In this document: one piece after another, positions 7,778-14,549 of the stretch | Numbering within the stretch: the first letter of the stretch is position 1 | Layout: every line of letters starts with the position of its first letter | Assembly (NCBI GenBank): GCA_030640275.1 | Contig: DAOWJR010000063.1 | Coordinates: 1-21,375 of the forward strand | DNA from: Actinomycetes bacterium | GTDB taxonomy: Bacteria; Actinomycetota; Humimicrobiia; JAHJRV01 | Direction: 5' to 3' | Length of the DNA: 21,375 nt | The notes under the pieces: model-generated | What the model was told of the DNA's origin: nothing | Database searches by the model: none | The model's input: the letters and a program-made list of their open reading frames with translations, nothing else | Program-made: the position numbers and the translations under genes

Positions 7778-8602
7778 TTAAGCTCGTGTTGCTTTAATAA
7801 GTTCATCAGGACTAATATTTACAATTAACTTCCAGTTATTTTTATATGTTGGATAACTTGGCAGAGTGGGATCTAAAAGATAATATTTTTGATTAATAAA
7901 TTTTTTAAATTTATTTATTAATTTACTATCTAATAAATTGTAAGTTTGCAAAATAAATCCCAATCTTTTTGCGACTATAAATTTATCAAAATTTTCTAAA
8001 TAGTTTATTAATTTTTCAAAATCTATACTCCCTTTTTGGATCCAGATACCTTTAGAAATTTCCAAAATACCCCCACTATATTTAGGTTTATCCAAGCAGT
8101 CAATTATAGTTCTTTCTATATCGCTCACTCTGACCTTTTCAGTATTTGTAACCCATACTTCCTCAATACCCCAAATTTTCTCAGGCTTAGAATATATAAA
8201 TTCAAAAGCAGTATTTGCTATTTTTCTTACTTTTTTATACTTCTGTTTGGAGGTGGTTATATATACCTTTGTAAGTGGCTGTGTCAGCATATTGTGAATA
8301 TCCATTGCACTATAATAAGAAATGTAATAGTCAGAAACCTTTACAAGTTCTCTTGCAACAACAAACCAATTTCCTATATATAAACTCTCCTTACCTAGTT
8401 CCTGTGGAATAATGAAATATTTACCAGGCTTTAATTGGATAATTAACTTTCTTTTCATTAATTCACTTGCAAAGCGATATGCTGACTTTTTCTTTAATCC
8501 TGTTATCTTTTCAACATCTGATATGGTAAAAATAACTTTGTTTTTTTCATATAATGTTAATATGAGATTTGCGCTTGCTGTACCTAATGTTTTTATTTTC
8601 AA
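7778..8602 (-). CDS. abiEi: AbiEi-type antitoxin and autoregulator
   Basis: Antitoxin and transcriptional autorepressor partner of AbiEii, 274 residues. The N-terminal winged helix-turn-helix (about 10-65) includes FTISDVEKITGL and KKKSAYRFASELMKRKLI. The C-terminal domain shows the conserved SDIERTIIDCLDKP block (160-173) typical of AbiEi and related DUF4095-like proteins. The start is TTG at 8602: AGAGG lies 8 nt upstream (around 8610-8614), and no ATG occurs in frame before the upstream stop. In characterised AbiE systems the antitoxin does not bind the toxin (type IV) and represses the operon by binding inverted repeats. Here the operator is visible at 8619-8667 over the promoter. Gene order (antitoxin first) and tight spacing fit the family. 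Confidence 0.9.
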   Translation of the reverse strand: MKIKTLGTASANLILTLYEKNKVIFTISDVEKITGLKKKSAYRFASELMKRKLIIQLKPGKYFIIPQELGKESLYIGNWFVVARELVKVSDYYISYYSAMDIHNMLTQPLTKVYITTSKQKYKKVRKIANTAFEFIYSKPEKIWGIEEVWVTNTEKVRVSDIERTIIDCLDKPKYSGGILEISKGIWIQKGSIDFEKLINYLENFDKFIVAKRLGFILQTYNLLDSKLINKFKKFINQKYYLLDPTLPSYPTYKNNWKLIVNISPDELIKATRA

Positions 8603-8618
8603 TTTTGCTACCTCTTTT

Positions 8619-8667
8619 ATGTAGAATACACGATAACATCGTATATTCTACATATTTTAAGTAGAAT
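8619..8667. promoter_or_regulatory. AbiEi operator: three GTAGAAT half-sites
   Basis: Near-perfect palindrome with 16-bp arms 8619-8634 and 8638-8653, 3-bp centre and a single mismatch. A third half-site GTAGAAT at 8661-8667 faces the ATTCTAC at 8645-8651 across 9 bp, making a second inverted repeat. Together they cover the start site, the -10 box and the whole spacer of the abiE promoter. Two inverted repeats bound by AbiEi are known from characterised AbiE operons; the match to that layout is direct, the binding itself is inferred. Confidence 0.8.
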
Positions 8668-8673
8668 TGTCAA
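8645..8673 (-). promoter_or_regulatory. abiE promoter (TTGACA-17-TAGAAT)
   Basis: On the minus strand TTGACA (8673-8668), an exact 17-bp spacer and TAGAAT (8650-8645) make a near-consensus housekeeping promoter. The expected start is near 8638, inside the palindrome, leaving a leader of about 35 nt before the TTG codon of abiEi. Confidence 0.82.
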
Positions 8674-8939
8674 GCAAATAAATTTCAAGTAATTAATTTT
8701 AGATGTAAGCTAATTAAATTTTAAATATAATAAAATTAAAAAAAGTGAAGTCTGTCAGTTGGTTTAACTTAGTTAACATTGTGTCTAACTTTTGGGGTTC
8801 ATACCACTTTGTAAGTAGGGAAATGATTTAGCCTTACCTATAAGTTCTCAAATTTTTTAACTATGCTCAATCTTTTTATGAGCATGGTTAGGGAGGTATA
8901 ATTTTTAAAATTAGTTTTTTGAAGTAATTTGTAAAATTA
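8674..8939. other. non-coding stretch between the abiE promoter and the B12 operon promoter, with a hairpin
   Basis: No credible gene on either strand. The one clear structure is a hairpin at 8859-8889 (11-bp arms with one G-T pair, 9-nt loop), followed at 8890-8896 by agggagg. A shorter gtaag/cttac pair (8811-8815 with 8833-8837) lies upstream. Neither arm is followed by a T-run, so this is not a simple terminator. The 734-bp gene-free region 8603-9336 otherwise consists of the abiE control region, the B12 promoter and the riboswitch leader. Confidence 0.5.
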
Positions 8940-8968
8940 TTGACATTAAGCATATTTAGTAGTATTTT
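8940..8968 (+). promoter_or_regulatory. promoter of the cobalamin-uptake operon
   Basis: TTGACA (8940-8945), a 17-bp spacer and TATTTT (8963-8968). Transcription would start near 8975, shortly before the riboswitch aptamer. The -35 box is perfect and the -10 box matches 4/6. Confidence 0.6.
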
Positions 8969-9000
8969 TAAAACTATAATTAAATATTAAATATTCATGT

Positions 9001-9150
9001 AACTTCAATAGTTAAGAGGGAAATCGGTGAAAATCCGATATGGTCCCGCCACTGTAACTGGGTTGCTTTTTAAAATATGTCACTGAACATTTTGTTTGGG
9101 AAGGCTTAAAAAGCGATAAACCAGAAGTCAGGATACCTCACTTGAATGTT
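9001..9150 (+). ncRNA. cobalamin (B12) riboswitch aptamer
   Basis: Conserved cobalamin aptamer elements appear in order: gagggaa (9016-9022), the P3 hairpin with tcggtgaaaatccga (9024-9038), GGTCCCGCCACTGT (9042-9055), a long arm closed by gctttttaa/ttaaaaagc (9064-9072 with 9106-9114), and the B12 box AGTCAGGATACCT (9126-9138). Closing helix P1 can form from ttcaa (9004-9008) and ttgaa (9142-9146). It senses adenosyl- or methylcobalamin and shuts down the downstream uptake genes when B12 is plentiful. This identifies the following ABC transporter as a corrinoid importer rather than a siderophore importer of the same family. Limits are approximate by a few bases. Confidence 0.95.
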
Positions 9151-9190
9151 TAAAATTGCTACTCTTCGAGGAAAGAGAGGTGATTTTTTT
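9135..9190 (+). terminator. riboswitch expression platform / probable terminator
   Basis: Acctc inside the B12 box region (9135-9139) can pair with gaggt (9177-9181), and ctctt (9162-9166) pairs with aagag (9173-9177) as a competing inner stem. A run of seven T follows at 9184-9190. This looks like a transcription-termination platform that competes with the aptamer. The gaggtgat could also act as a ribosome binding site, but the ATG at 9191 opens a frame of only two codons (ATG GAA TAA). Confidence 0.5.
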
Positions 9191-9262
9191 ATGGAATAAA
9201 TCTTTTAAAAACTTTAAATCTAATTATTCAGGTGATACAAGGTTTAATTTTTATGATATAGC

Positions 9263-9273
9263 AAGGAGGTGAT
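9263..9273 (+). other. perfect Shine-Dalgarno sequence without a reading frame
   Basis: AAGGAGGTGAT is complementary to the 3' end of 16S rRNA over its full length, yet no start codon with a usable frame lies within normal distance. The btuF ATG is 63 nt further on with its own weak aaagga. It may be a relic of a lost leader gene. Confidence 0.45.
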
Positions 9274-9336
9274 TATAAATTAAATAATTATTGTATTTTT
9301 AAAAATTTAAATTTAAAGATAGAAAGGAAATAAAAA

Positions 9337-10359
9337 ATGATTAGCTTAAAAATTTTAAGAGACAGAATTAAATCCAAATTGCTTAAAATAGATTTAAGAG
9401 ATGGCTTTAAAACTTTAGCTGTAATAGTAACTATTTTTACTATTTTAAGTATAGTGTTGTTTGGATGTAAGCCAGAAACAGCTGTACTTGAAAAGCCCAC
9501 AACTGAAACAGAAGAAGAAGCTTTTAAGATTGAATATCCAGTAACTGTTACAGACGATGTGGATAAGGAAATCACTTTAACAGAAGAGCCAGAAGAGATA
9601 ATATCATTGGCTCCTGGAAATACAGAGATACTGTTTGCTCTCGACTTAAATGAAGAATTAGTCGGAGTAGATAATTTTAGTAATTATCCCGAAGAAGCTG
9701 AATCTATTGAGAAGATTGGGGATGCATTTAACTTAAATATGGAAAAAATTATTGAACTAGAACCAGATTTGATTTTAACATTAAAAGGAATGGAAGAAGC
9801 AGTAAAGGAATTTGAGAATTTTGGAATTGCTGTCTATACTTTAGATGCAAATAACATTGAAAATGTATTAGAAGATATTGAGGAGATTGGTCAATTAACA
9901 AATAGAGTTGAAAAGGCAGAAGAATTAACATCTGAAATGCAAGAAAAGATGGATGAAATAAAAACATTAGTGGCTGATGTTTCTGATGAGGATAAACCAA
10001 AGGTATTTTATATGGTCTGGAATGAGCCAATAATGTCTGCTGGAAGAGGAACTTTTATAAATAACCTGATTGAACAAGTTAATGGGATTAATATAGTTGC
10101 GGATGATGGTTTAGAGGGATGGTCTGAATATAGCTTGGAGAAGTTAATAGAATACAATCCAGATGTGATTATTGCTCCTAAATCTTTAGCACCAACTCCA
10201 GAAACAATAACAGCTGATGAGAGATTCTCGTCTATAAAAGCTGTTTTAGAAAACAGAGTTGTAGTTGTAGATGATGATCCAGTATCAAGAATTGGTCCGA
10301 GAATAGTTGAAGGATTTAAACAGGTTGCACAAGCACTTTATCCTGACATTGAATTTTAA
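9337..10359 (+). CDS. btuF: cobalamin ABC transporter substrate-binding lipoprotein
   Basis: Extracytoplasmic corrinoid-binding protein of the BtuF/FhuD (class III, Peripla_BP_2) family, 340 residues. A long basic N-region (1-27) and hydrophobic segment end in the lipobox VLFGC with C46 as the lipidated cysteine. An acidic linker precedes the first lobe (PVTVTDDVDKEITL, SLAPGNTEILFAL), the long connecting helix (about 185-215) and the second lobe (PKVFYMVWNEP, GRGTFINNLIEQVNG, YSLEKLIEYNPDVII, RIGPRIVEGF). AAAGGA at about 9324-9329 precedes the ATG. The 45-residue stretch before the Cys is longer than usual, but no later start exists. The riboswitch upstream makes B12 or cobinamide the likely ligand; sequence alone would not separate it from a siderophore binder. 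btuC follows after 12 nt. Confidence 0.9.
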   Translation: MISLKILRDRIKSKLLKIDLRDGFKTLAVIVTIFTILSIVLFGCKPETAVLEKPTTETEEEAFKIEYPVTVTDDVDKEITLTEEPEEIISLAPGNTEILFALDLNEELVGVDNFSNYPEEAESIEKIGDAFNLNMEKIIELEPDLILTLKGMEEAVKEFENFGIAVYTLDANNIENVLEDIEEIGQLTNRVEKAEELTSEMQEKMDEIKTLVADVSDEDKPKVFYMVWNEPIMSAGRGTFINNLIEQVNGINIVADDGLEGWSEYSLEKLIEYNPDVIIAPKSLAPTPETITADERFSSIKAVLENRVVVVDDDPVSRIGPRIVEGFKQVAQALYPDIEF

Positions 10360-10371
10360 AAAAATAAAAAT

Positions 10372-11421
10372 ATGGAGAAGAAGAAAAAGCTTCTAAAATA
10401 TATTATTTTTCTAATTTTACTTTTAACAGCAGCTATTTTTATAGCTACTTGTGTTGGTTCTGCTAAAATTTCCATAAGGGAAATACTAAGCATTTTAATT
10501 AAAAAAATCCCCTTCTTTGGAAGCAGAATAAAAACATTTCAAACAGTTTCTCCAAAAAATGAAATAATTATTACTCACATAAGACTTCCAAGAATTATTT
10601 CATCGATTATAGTGGGTTTTGTTTTAGCAGCTGCTGGCGTGATATATCAGGGGATATTTAGAAACCCAATGGCTGATCCATACATTATCGGTGTTTCATC
10701 TGGGGCATCACTTGGAGCAACTATAGCTTTCTTTTTAGGTTTAGGTACAGGATTACTTGGCATATCAGCTGTATCAATTATGGCTTTTATAGGTGCTATA
10801 ATTGCTGTTCTTGCTGTTTATCAATTAGCAAAACTTGGTGAGAGAGTTCCTGTAAGTAATCTAATATTGGCGGGAATTGCTATTGGTGCTTTAATTAATT
10901 CTATAGTTTATTTTTTACTGATTGCTAAAACAGATGACATGCAAAAAATAATTTTCTGGATGTTAGGAGGATTTACTACTGCAAATTGGGATAAAATCGG
11001 AGTACTCTTAATACCAATACTCTTAACTTTTTTTACAACCTTTTTCTTCTTGAGAGAACTTAACATTCTAACTTTAGGGGATACACGAGCAACTCAATTG
11101 GGAGTTGATGTAGAAAGGTTAAAAAGAATTCTGCTTATTATAGCTTCACTATTAGCTGCATTAGGTGTAGCAATTGGGGGATTAATTGGATTTATTGGTC
11201 TTATTACACCTCATATCTTGAGATTAATTGTTGGCTCGGATAATAGAATCCTATATCCAACATCAGCTCTGGCAGGTTCAACAATTTTACTTTTCTCCGA
11301 TACTATTGCCAGGACTATTACATCACCCAGAGAGATTCCAGTGGGAATCATTACTGCAGCAATTGGTGCTCCATTTTTCATATATCTAATGAAAAGGAAA
11401 GGGAGGGAAGTTTTTAAATAA
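10372..11421 (+). CDS. btuC: cobalamin ABC transporter permease (BtuC/FecCD family)
   Basis: Membrane subunit of the corrinoid importer, 349 residues, as expected for a BtuC/FecCD permease with about ten membrane helices. A first helix at about 9-28 is followed by the family motif with IYQGIFRNPMADPYIIGVSS (about 93-112), GASLGATIAF, and the cytoplasmic coupling region RATQLGVDVERLKR. Near the C-terminus is GLIGFIGLITPHILRLIVG, which holds the L-loop that docks on the ATPase, then DTIARTITSPREIPVGIITA. It starts 12 nt after btuF (weak ribosome binding site; ATGGAGAAG) and ends 2 nt before the ATPase start, so translation is coupled. It works as a homodimer with two copies of the ATPase. Confidence 0.94.
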   Translation: MEKKKKLLKYIIFLILLLTAAIFIATCVGSAKISIREILSILIKKIPFFGSRIKTFQTVSPKNEIIITHIRLPRIISSIIVGFVLAAAGVIYQGIFRNPMADPYIIGVSSGASLGATIAFFLGLGTGLLGISAVSIMAFIGAIIAVLAVYQLAKLGERVPVSNLILAGIAIGALINSIVYFLLIAKTDDMQKIIFWMLGGFTTANWDKIGVLLIPILLTFFTTFFFLRELNILTLGDTRATQLGVDVERLKRILLIIASLLAALGVAIGGLIGFIGLITPHILRLIVGSDNRILYPTSALAGSTILLFSDTIARTITSPREIPVGIITAAIGAPFFIYLMKRKGREVFK

Positions 11422-11423
11422 AG

Positions 11424-12692
11424 GTGCAAAATTCAGACTTACTTATTAATGACATAAATTTTTCATATAATGGTTTAACTGTTATCAAGAATGCAAACTT
11501 TACAGTTAAACCTGGAGAAATACTGGGGATTATTGGTCCTAATGGTTCAGGAAAAACAACTCTTTTAAATTTGATATCTGGTGTTTTAGAACCAGATTCA
11601 GGAGATATCTTTATTCAGGGAAAAAATATAAAAGAAATGCCAAAAAAAGAATTTTATCGAATAATGGCAGTTGTTCCTCAGTTTGGTATTGCAGGTTTTG
11701 ATTTTACAGTACTTGATACTGTCTTAATGGGTAGAAGTCCATATTTAAAGGGTAGCTTCTGGGAAAAAGAGATAGATTATCAAATAGCAATTGACTCTAT
11801 TAAAAAGGTGGGAATATACAATCTAAGGGATAGATATATTTCACAGTTATCTGGTGGAGAAAGACAGAAAGTTACGATTGCTCAAGCCATTTCTCAACAG
11901 CCTAAGGTTCTTCTTCTCGATGAACCAACAACACACTTAGATATTAATTCACAAATAGATGTGATGAATCTCATTTTTAGATTAAATAAAGAACAAAACA
12001 TTACAGTATTAGTTATCTTTCATGATATAAATTTGGCTGCATCTTTTTGCCCTAAAATATTAATTCTTTCAAATGGAAAGATCTTTGCTATAGGAAATAC
12101 GGAGGAAGTTTTAACCTCACAAATACTTGAAAGTACTTATGATATACCTGTAGTAGTTAAGAAAAATCCAATTACAAACAGAATTTACACAACTCCAATA
12201 AGTAGAAGATTTTTTAAAGAAGAACTTGTGGCAAAAGAAATTGGAAAAAGAAGAGTTCATCTAATATGTGGTGGGGGTAGTGGTTCATCAATAATGAGCA
12301 AGTTAAAGGTTGATGGATTTTTAGTTTCATGTGGAGTTTTAAATGTATTGGATACTGACTATGAGACCGCAAAGGCTCTTAAAATTCCTATTGTTTCTGA
12401 GGCACCCTTTTCAAATATTACTGAAGAGAGTTATAAAGAGAATATTGAGGAAATTAAGTTATGTGAAAATGTAATACTTGCAAACATAGAATTTGGATAC
12501 GGAAATCTATCAAATCTTAAGGCTGTGGAGGAAGCTCTGAATATTGGGAAAAAAGTTATAATTTTACAGGAATCTCCAATTACTGACCGGGATTATACAA
12601 AAGGAGAAGCTACTAAAATTTATAAAGAAATTATAAAAAAAGGAGCAATTTTAGTTCATAGTCAGGAAGAACTATTTAAATTTCTACAGTAA
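11424..12692 (+). CDS. btuD: cobalamin ABC transporter ATPase with an unnamed C-terminal domain
   Basis: ATP-hydrolysing subunit of the importer, 422 residues against about 250-270 for ordinary BtuD. The ABC domain fills about 1-250: Walker A GPNGSGKTT (38-46), Q-loop VVPQFG (83-88), signature LSGGE (142-146), Walker B VLLLDEP (162-168) and H-loop H200. From about 262 a second, alpha/beta domain follows, beginning VHLICGGGSGSSIM (278-291) and continuing with VSCGVLNVLDTDYETA (301-316), SEAPFSNITEE (325-335), NIEFGYGNLSNLKA (354-367) and ITDRDYTKGEA (386-396). The alternating strands and helices and the Gly-rich first loop suggest a Rossmann-like, possibly SLOG-like nucleotide-binding fold; I cannot name the family. 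The start is GTG at 11424, needed to keep the first strand of the ABC domain, coupled to the btuC stop 2 nt upstream. Confidence 0.9.
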   Translation: MQNSDLLINDINFSYNGLTVIKNANFTVKPGEILGIIGPNGSGKTTLLNLISGVLEPDSGDIFIQGKNIKEMPKKEFYRIMAVVPQFGIAGFDFTVLDTVLMGRSPYLKGSFWEKEIDYQIAIDSIKKVGIYNLRDRYISQLSGGERQKVTIAQAISQQPKVLLLDEPTTHLDINSQIDVMNLIFRLNKEQNITVLVIFHDINLAASFCPKILILSNGKIFAIGNTEEVLTSQILESTYDIPVVVKKNPITNRIYTTPISRRFFKEELVAKEIGKRRVHLICGGGSGSSIMSKLKVDGFLVSCGVLNVLDTDYETAKALKIPIVSEAPFSNITEESYKENIEEIKLCENVILANIEFGYGNLSNLKAVEEALNIGKKVIILQESPITDRDYTKGEATKIYKEIIKKGAILVHSQEELFKFLQ

Positions 12693-12710
12693 TTCAATGA
12701 AACATATTTA

Positions 12711-12749
12711 TTTAATATTTCGTCGAACTTCTACTGATGAAATATTTCT
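12711..12749. repeat. inverted repeat between btuD and the zinc-finger gene
   Basis: aatatttc (12714-12721) pairs with gaaatatt (12739-12746), extendable by three pairs including one G-T. Only a weak T-rich tail follows (tctattc), so it is at best a poor terminator for the btu operon. Confidence 0.4.
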
Positions 12750-12783
12750 ATTCATGATTATTTGTAAATTAAAGGAATTTTAA

Positions 12784-13236
12784 ATGAAATGTTCTGAGAT
12801 TGATAAACACTTACCAGCTTTTTTGGATAAGGATCTTGAATTATCCATCAGAGAAGAAGTTAAACATCACTTAGATGTCTGTGAAAAATGTAAAGGTAAG
12901 TTAAATCTTCTTGAAAAAACTTTAATTGAGATGGATAGTTTAAAAAATACTATTTTTAAAGCCCCTGATTTTTTTACTGGTGGGGTGATGGGAAGTGTAA
13001 GTAAAGTTGGTAAAAAGAAGTTCTATACACCAGCACTTACAAAAACTACTGAGACATTAGAAAAAATTACAAAAACACCTGGTAGAAGAATTGCATTAGG
13101 TGCACTTTTGATTGGTACTGCTTTACTTGTCAGGCATCAAACAAGAAATATTAGAAAAAATTTAAGAACTTCAAAACAAAGCTTGCTTAAAAAAAGTAAA
13201 CAAAAGACAGAAACCTACAACAAATTAGCTGCATAA
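12784..13236 (+). CDS. zinc-finger (zf-HC2/ZAS-type) membrane protein, putative anti-sigma factor
   Basis: A 150-residue protein with an N-terminal zinc-binding anti-sigma-like domain: C3, then H29-x3-C33-x2-C36 in HHLDVCEKC, the ZAS signature that holds ECF sigma factors inactive. A short hydrophobic segment lies at about 103-117 (IALGALLIGTALLV), followed by a very basic tail (RHQTRNIRKNLRTSK) rather than a folded sensor domain. AAAGGA (12771-12776) sits 7 nt before the ATG. Such genes normally lie directly behind their sigma gene. The only ECF sigma gene here ends at 6906, with the abiE pair and B12 operon in between, so this is plausibly its displaced partner. The reversed topology (positive tail after the membrane segment) leaves its exact role open; it could also be a simple zinc-finger scaffold. 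Confidence 0.7.
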   Translation: MKCSEIDKHLPAFLDKDLELSIREEVKHHLDVCEKCKGKLNLLEKTLIEMDSLKNTIFKAPDFFTGGVMGSVSKVGKKKFYTPALTKTTETLEKITKTPGRRIALGALLIGTALLVRHQTRNIRKNLRTSKQSLLKKSKQKTETYNKLAA

Positions 13237-13261
13237 AGTAAATACAACAGATTCACTTGAC

Positions 13262-13299
13262 AAAAAATATATCATTCTGAAAGAAGCAAAGGAATGATA
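13262..13299 (-). terminator. terminator of the minus-strand exporter/nitroreductase/hydrolase operon
   Basis: On the minus strand an 8-bp perfect stem (13299-13292 with 13277-13270), a 14-nt loop and then six T within nine bases (13267-13262). It sits 9 bp beyond the stop of the hydrolase gene and shortly after the stop of the convergent zinc-finger gene. Confidence 0.6.
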
Positions 13300-13307
13300 A
13301 AGAAAGT

Positions 13308-13955
13308 TTAGAGTGCAGATTTTAGTACAATTATTTCTCTATTTACTGGAAGTTGTTCTTTTGTAACTTCTATTTCATTTGAATCTAATTCTTTAACATT
13401 TTCCTTTCCTGAAATAAAAGGTTTCACATCAGAAATGGGAAAATCCAGTTTTGGAGTTTTAAAATGCATAGGAATTATTACTTTTGGATTTATATTTTTG
13501 CACAGCCCTGTTGCTTGATTTGCATCTATTGTATATGTACCTCCAACAGGAATTAATAGCACATCTACTTGACCAATTTCTTCAATTTTATCCTGAGACA
13601 GAAGATGTCCCAAATCTCCTAAATGGCAAATATTTATATCATCAACAGTAAAGCAAAATATTGTGTTTTCACCCCTGAGTCTTCCTCCTTTGTCATCGTG
13701 GAAAGATTCAATTCCTTTGAAGGTAAAATGTTCTTTTTGATGTATCCCTGATCCCACAATAATTACCGGATTTCCCCTAATATCATTTGTATAGTTATGA
13801 TCAAAATGCTGATGACTAATAGTTACATAATCTGCTTTTTCAGTTATGGGGCTATATTTAATTCCTCCACTAGATTGGTATGGATCAGTTATTATCTTTA
13901 CTTGTTCATCCGATGTAATTAAAAAAGCTGCATGTCCTAACCATTTAATTTTCAT
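13308..13955 (-). CDS. metal-dependent hydrolase, MBL fold (UPF0173/UlaG-like)
   Basis: A 215-residue metallo-beta-lactamase-fold protein of the compact UlaG/UPF0173 group (start MKIKWLGHAAFLI). Metal ligands are visible: H48-x-H50-x-D52-H53 in SHQHFDH, HDD (86-88), the H111-LGD-LGH segment with D114, and H164 in IPMHFKTP. The motif PVGGTYTID (136-144) and following DANQA are also typical of the group. Cytoplasmic; the substrate is unknown, and family members include phosphodiesterase- and lactonase-like enzymes. It is last in a minus-strand run behind a nitroreductase (66-bp gap) and an ABC exporter, and a terminator follows its stop. Ribosome binding site is weak (gagaag). The family call is firm; no function can be assigned from context. 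Confidence 0.88.
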   Translation of the reverse strand: MKIKWLGHAAFLITSDEQVKIITDPYQSSGGIKYSPITEKADYVTISHQHFDHNYTNDIRGNPVIIVGSGIHQKEHFTFKGIESFHDDKGGRLRGENTIFCFTVDDINICHLGDLGHLLSQDKIEEIGQVDVLLIPVGGTYTIDANQATGLCKNINPKVIIPMHFKTPKLDFPISDVKPFISGKENVKELDSNEIEVTKEQLPVNREIIVLKSAL

Positions 13956-14021
13956 TTCTTCTCATTTTACTAAAATATTATTTATTTTCAGCAATAAAAA
14001 TATTATTTATTTCTTTAGATT

Positions 14022-14525
14022 TTATATTATTAATTCCTTCAAAGGGATTCTGTTACCCACTTTCTTTTCTGAAGGGATTTTTCCAAGTGTAATAAGTGCC
14101 ATGAGTTCAAGATTTTCTGGAAGATTTAGAAATTTCTCTACTTTTTCATGTCTATTTATTATTTCTCCTATCCAGCAGGTACCAATTCCAAGTTCATGTG
14201 CAGTAAGTAGCATATTTTGAATACATGCTCCTATTGATTGAATGCTTTTAACTCTATCACCTTGAAATTTTTTATCTAAAAATACCAGTATATTTACCTT
14301 TGATTTTCGCATGATATTAGCATATTTTGTAAATTGGCTTAAATCCTCAATTTTTTTAGCATCTTTAATTATCAAAAATCTCCAGGGTTGATAGTTATTA
14401 GCAGAAGGTGCCCATCTACCACTTTCTAAAATCTGATTTATTTCCTCATCTGTAATTTGTTCATCAGTATAGTCTCTAGTACTTCTTCTATTAAGTATCG
14501 TTTTAAAAACTGGACATTCTTTCAT
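14022..14525 (-). CDS. nitroreductase-family FMN oxidoreductase
   Basis: A 167-residue flavoprotein of the nitroreductase superfamily, probably acting as a homodimer with FMN. The N-terminal RRSTRDYTD (13-21) gives the FMN-phosphate-binding Arg/Ser motif; ESGRWAPSANNYQPWRF (about 34-50) is the conserved substrate/FMN segment. SIGACIQNMLLTAHELGIG and GTCWIGE (about 95-121) form the second flavin-contact region, and ITLGKIPSEKK closes the domain. The ribosome binding site AAAGGAG (14532-14538) precedes the ATG by 6 nt. At this length it belongs with the short nitroreductases of anaerobes. The substrate cannot be told; roles in the family range from nitro- or quinone reduction to cofactor chemistry. 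It lies 24 bp after the exporter permease, so co-transcription is likely. Confidence 0.9.
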   Translation of the reverse strand: MKECPVFKTILNRRSTRDYTDEQITDEEINQILESGRWAPSANNYQPWRFLIIKDAKKIEDLSQFTKYANIMRKSKVNILVFLDKKFQGDRVKSIQSIGACIQNMLLTAHELGIGTCWIGEIINRHEKVEKFLNLPENLELMALITLGKIPSEKKVGNRIPLKELII

Positions 14526-14549
14526 GTTTACTCCTTTAATTTAAAAGCT

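Noticed and set aside
7175..8624. Plus-strand frames opposite abiEii and abiEi (7175-7489, 8036-8383, 8412-8624)
   Set aside because: They lie entirely inside two intact, motif-bearing minus-strand genes and lack ribosome binding sites.
8785..8830. A tRNA-like ggggttcata segment
   Set aside because: No acceptor stem, anticodon arm or CCA end can be built around it.
11424..12692. BtuD-CbiZ fusion (adenosylcobinamide amidohydrolase)
   Set aside because: CbiZ fusions to BtuD are known, but the tail here is shorter and its motifs do not resemble CbiZ as I remember it, so I left the domain unnamed.
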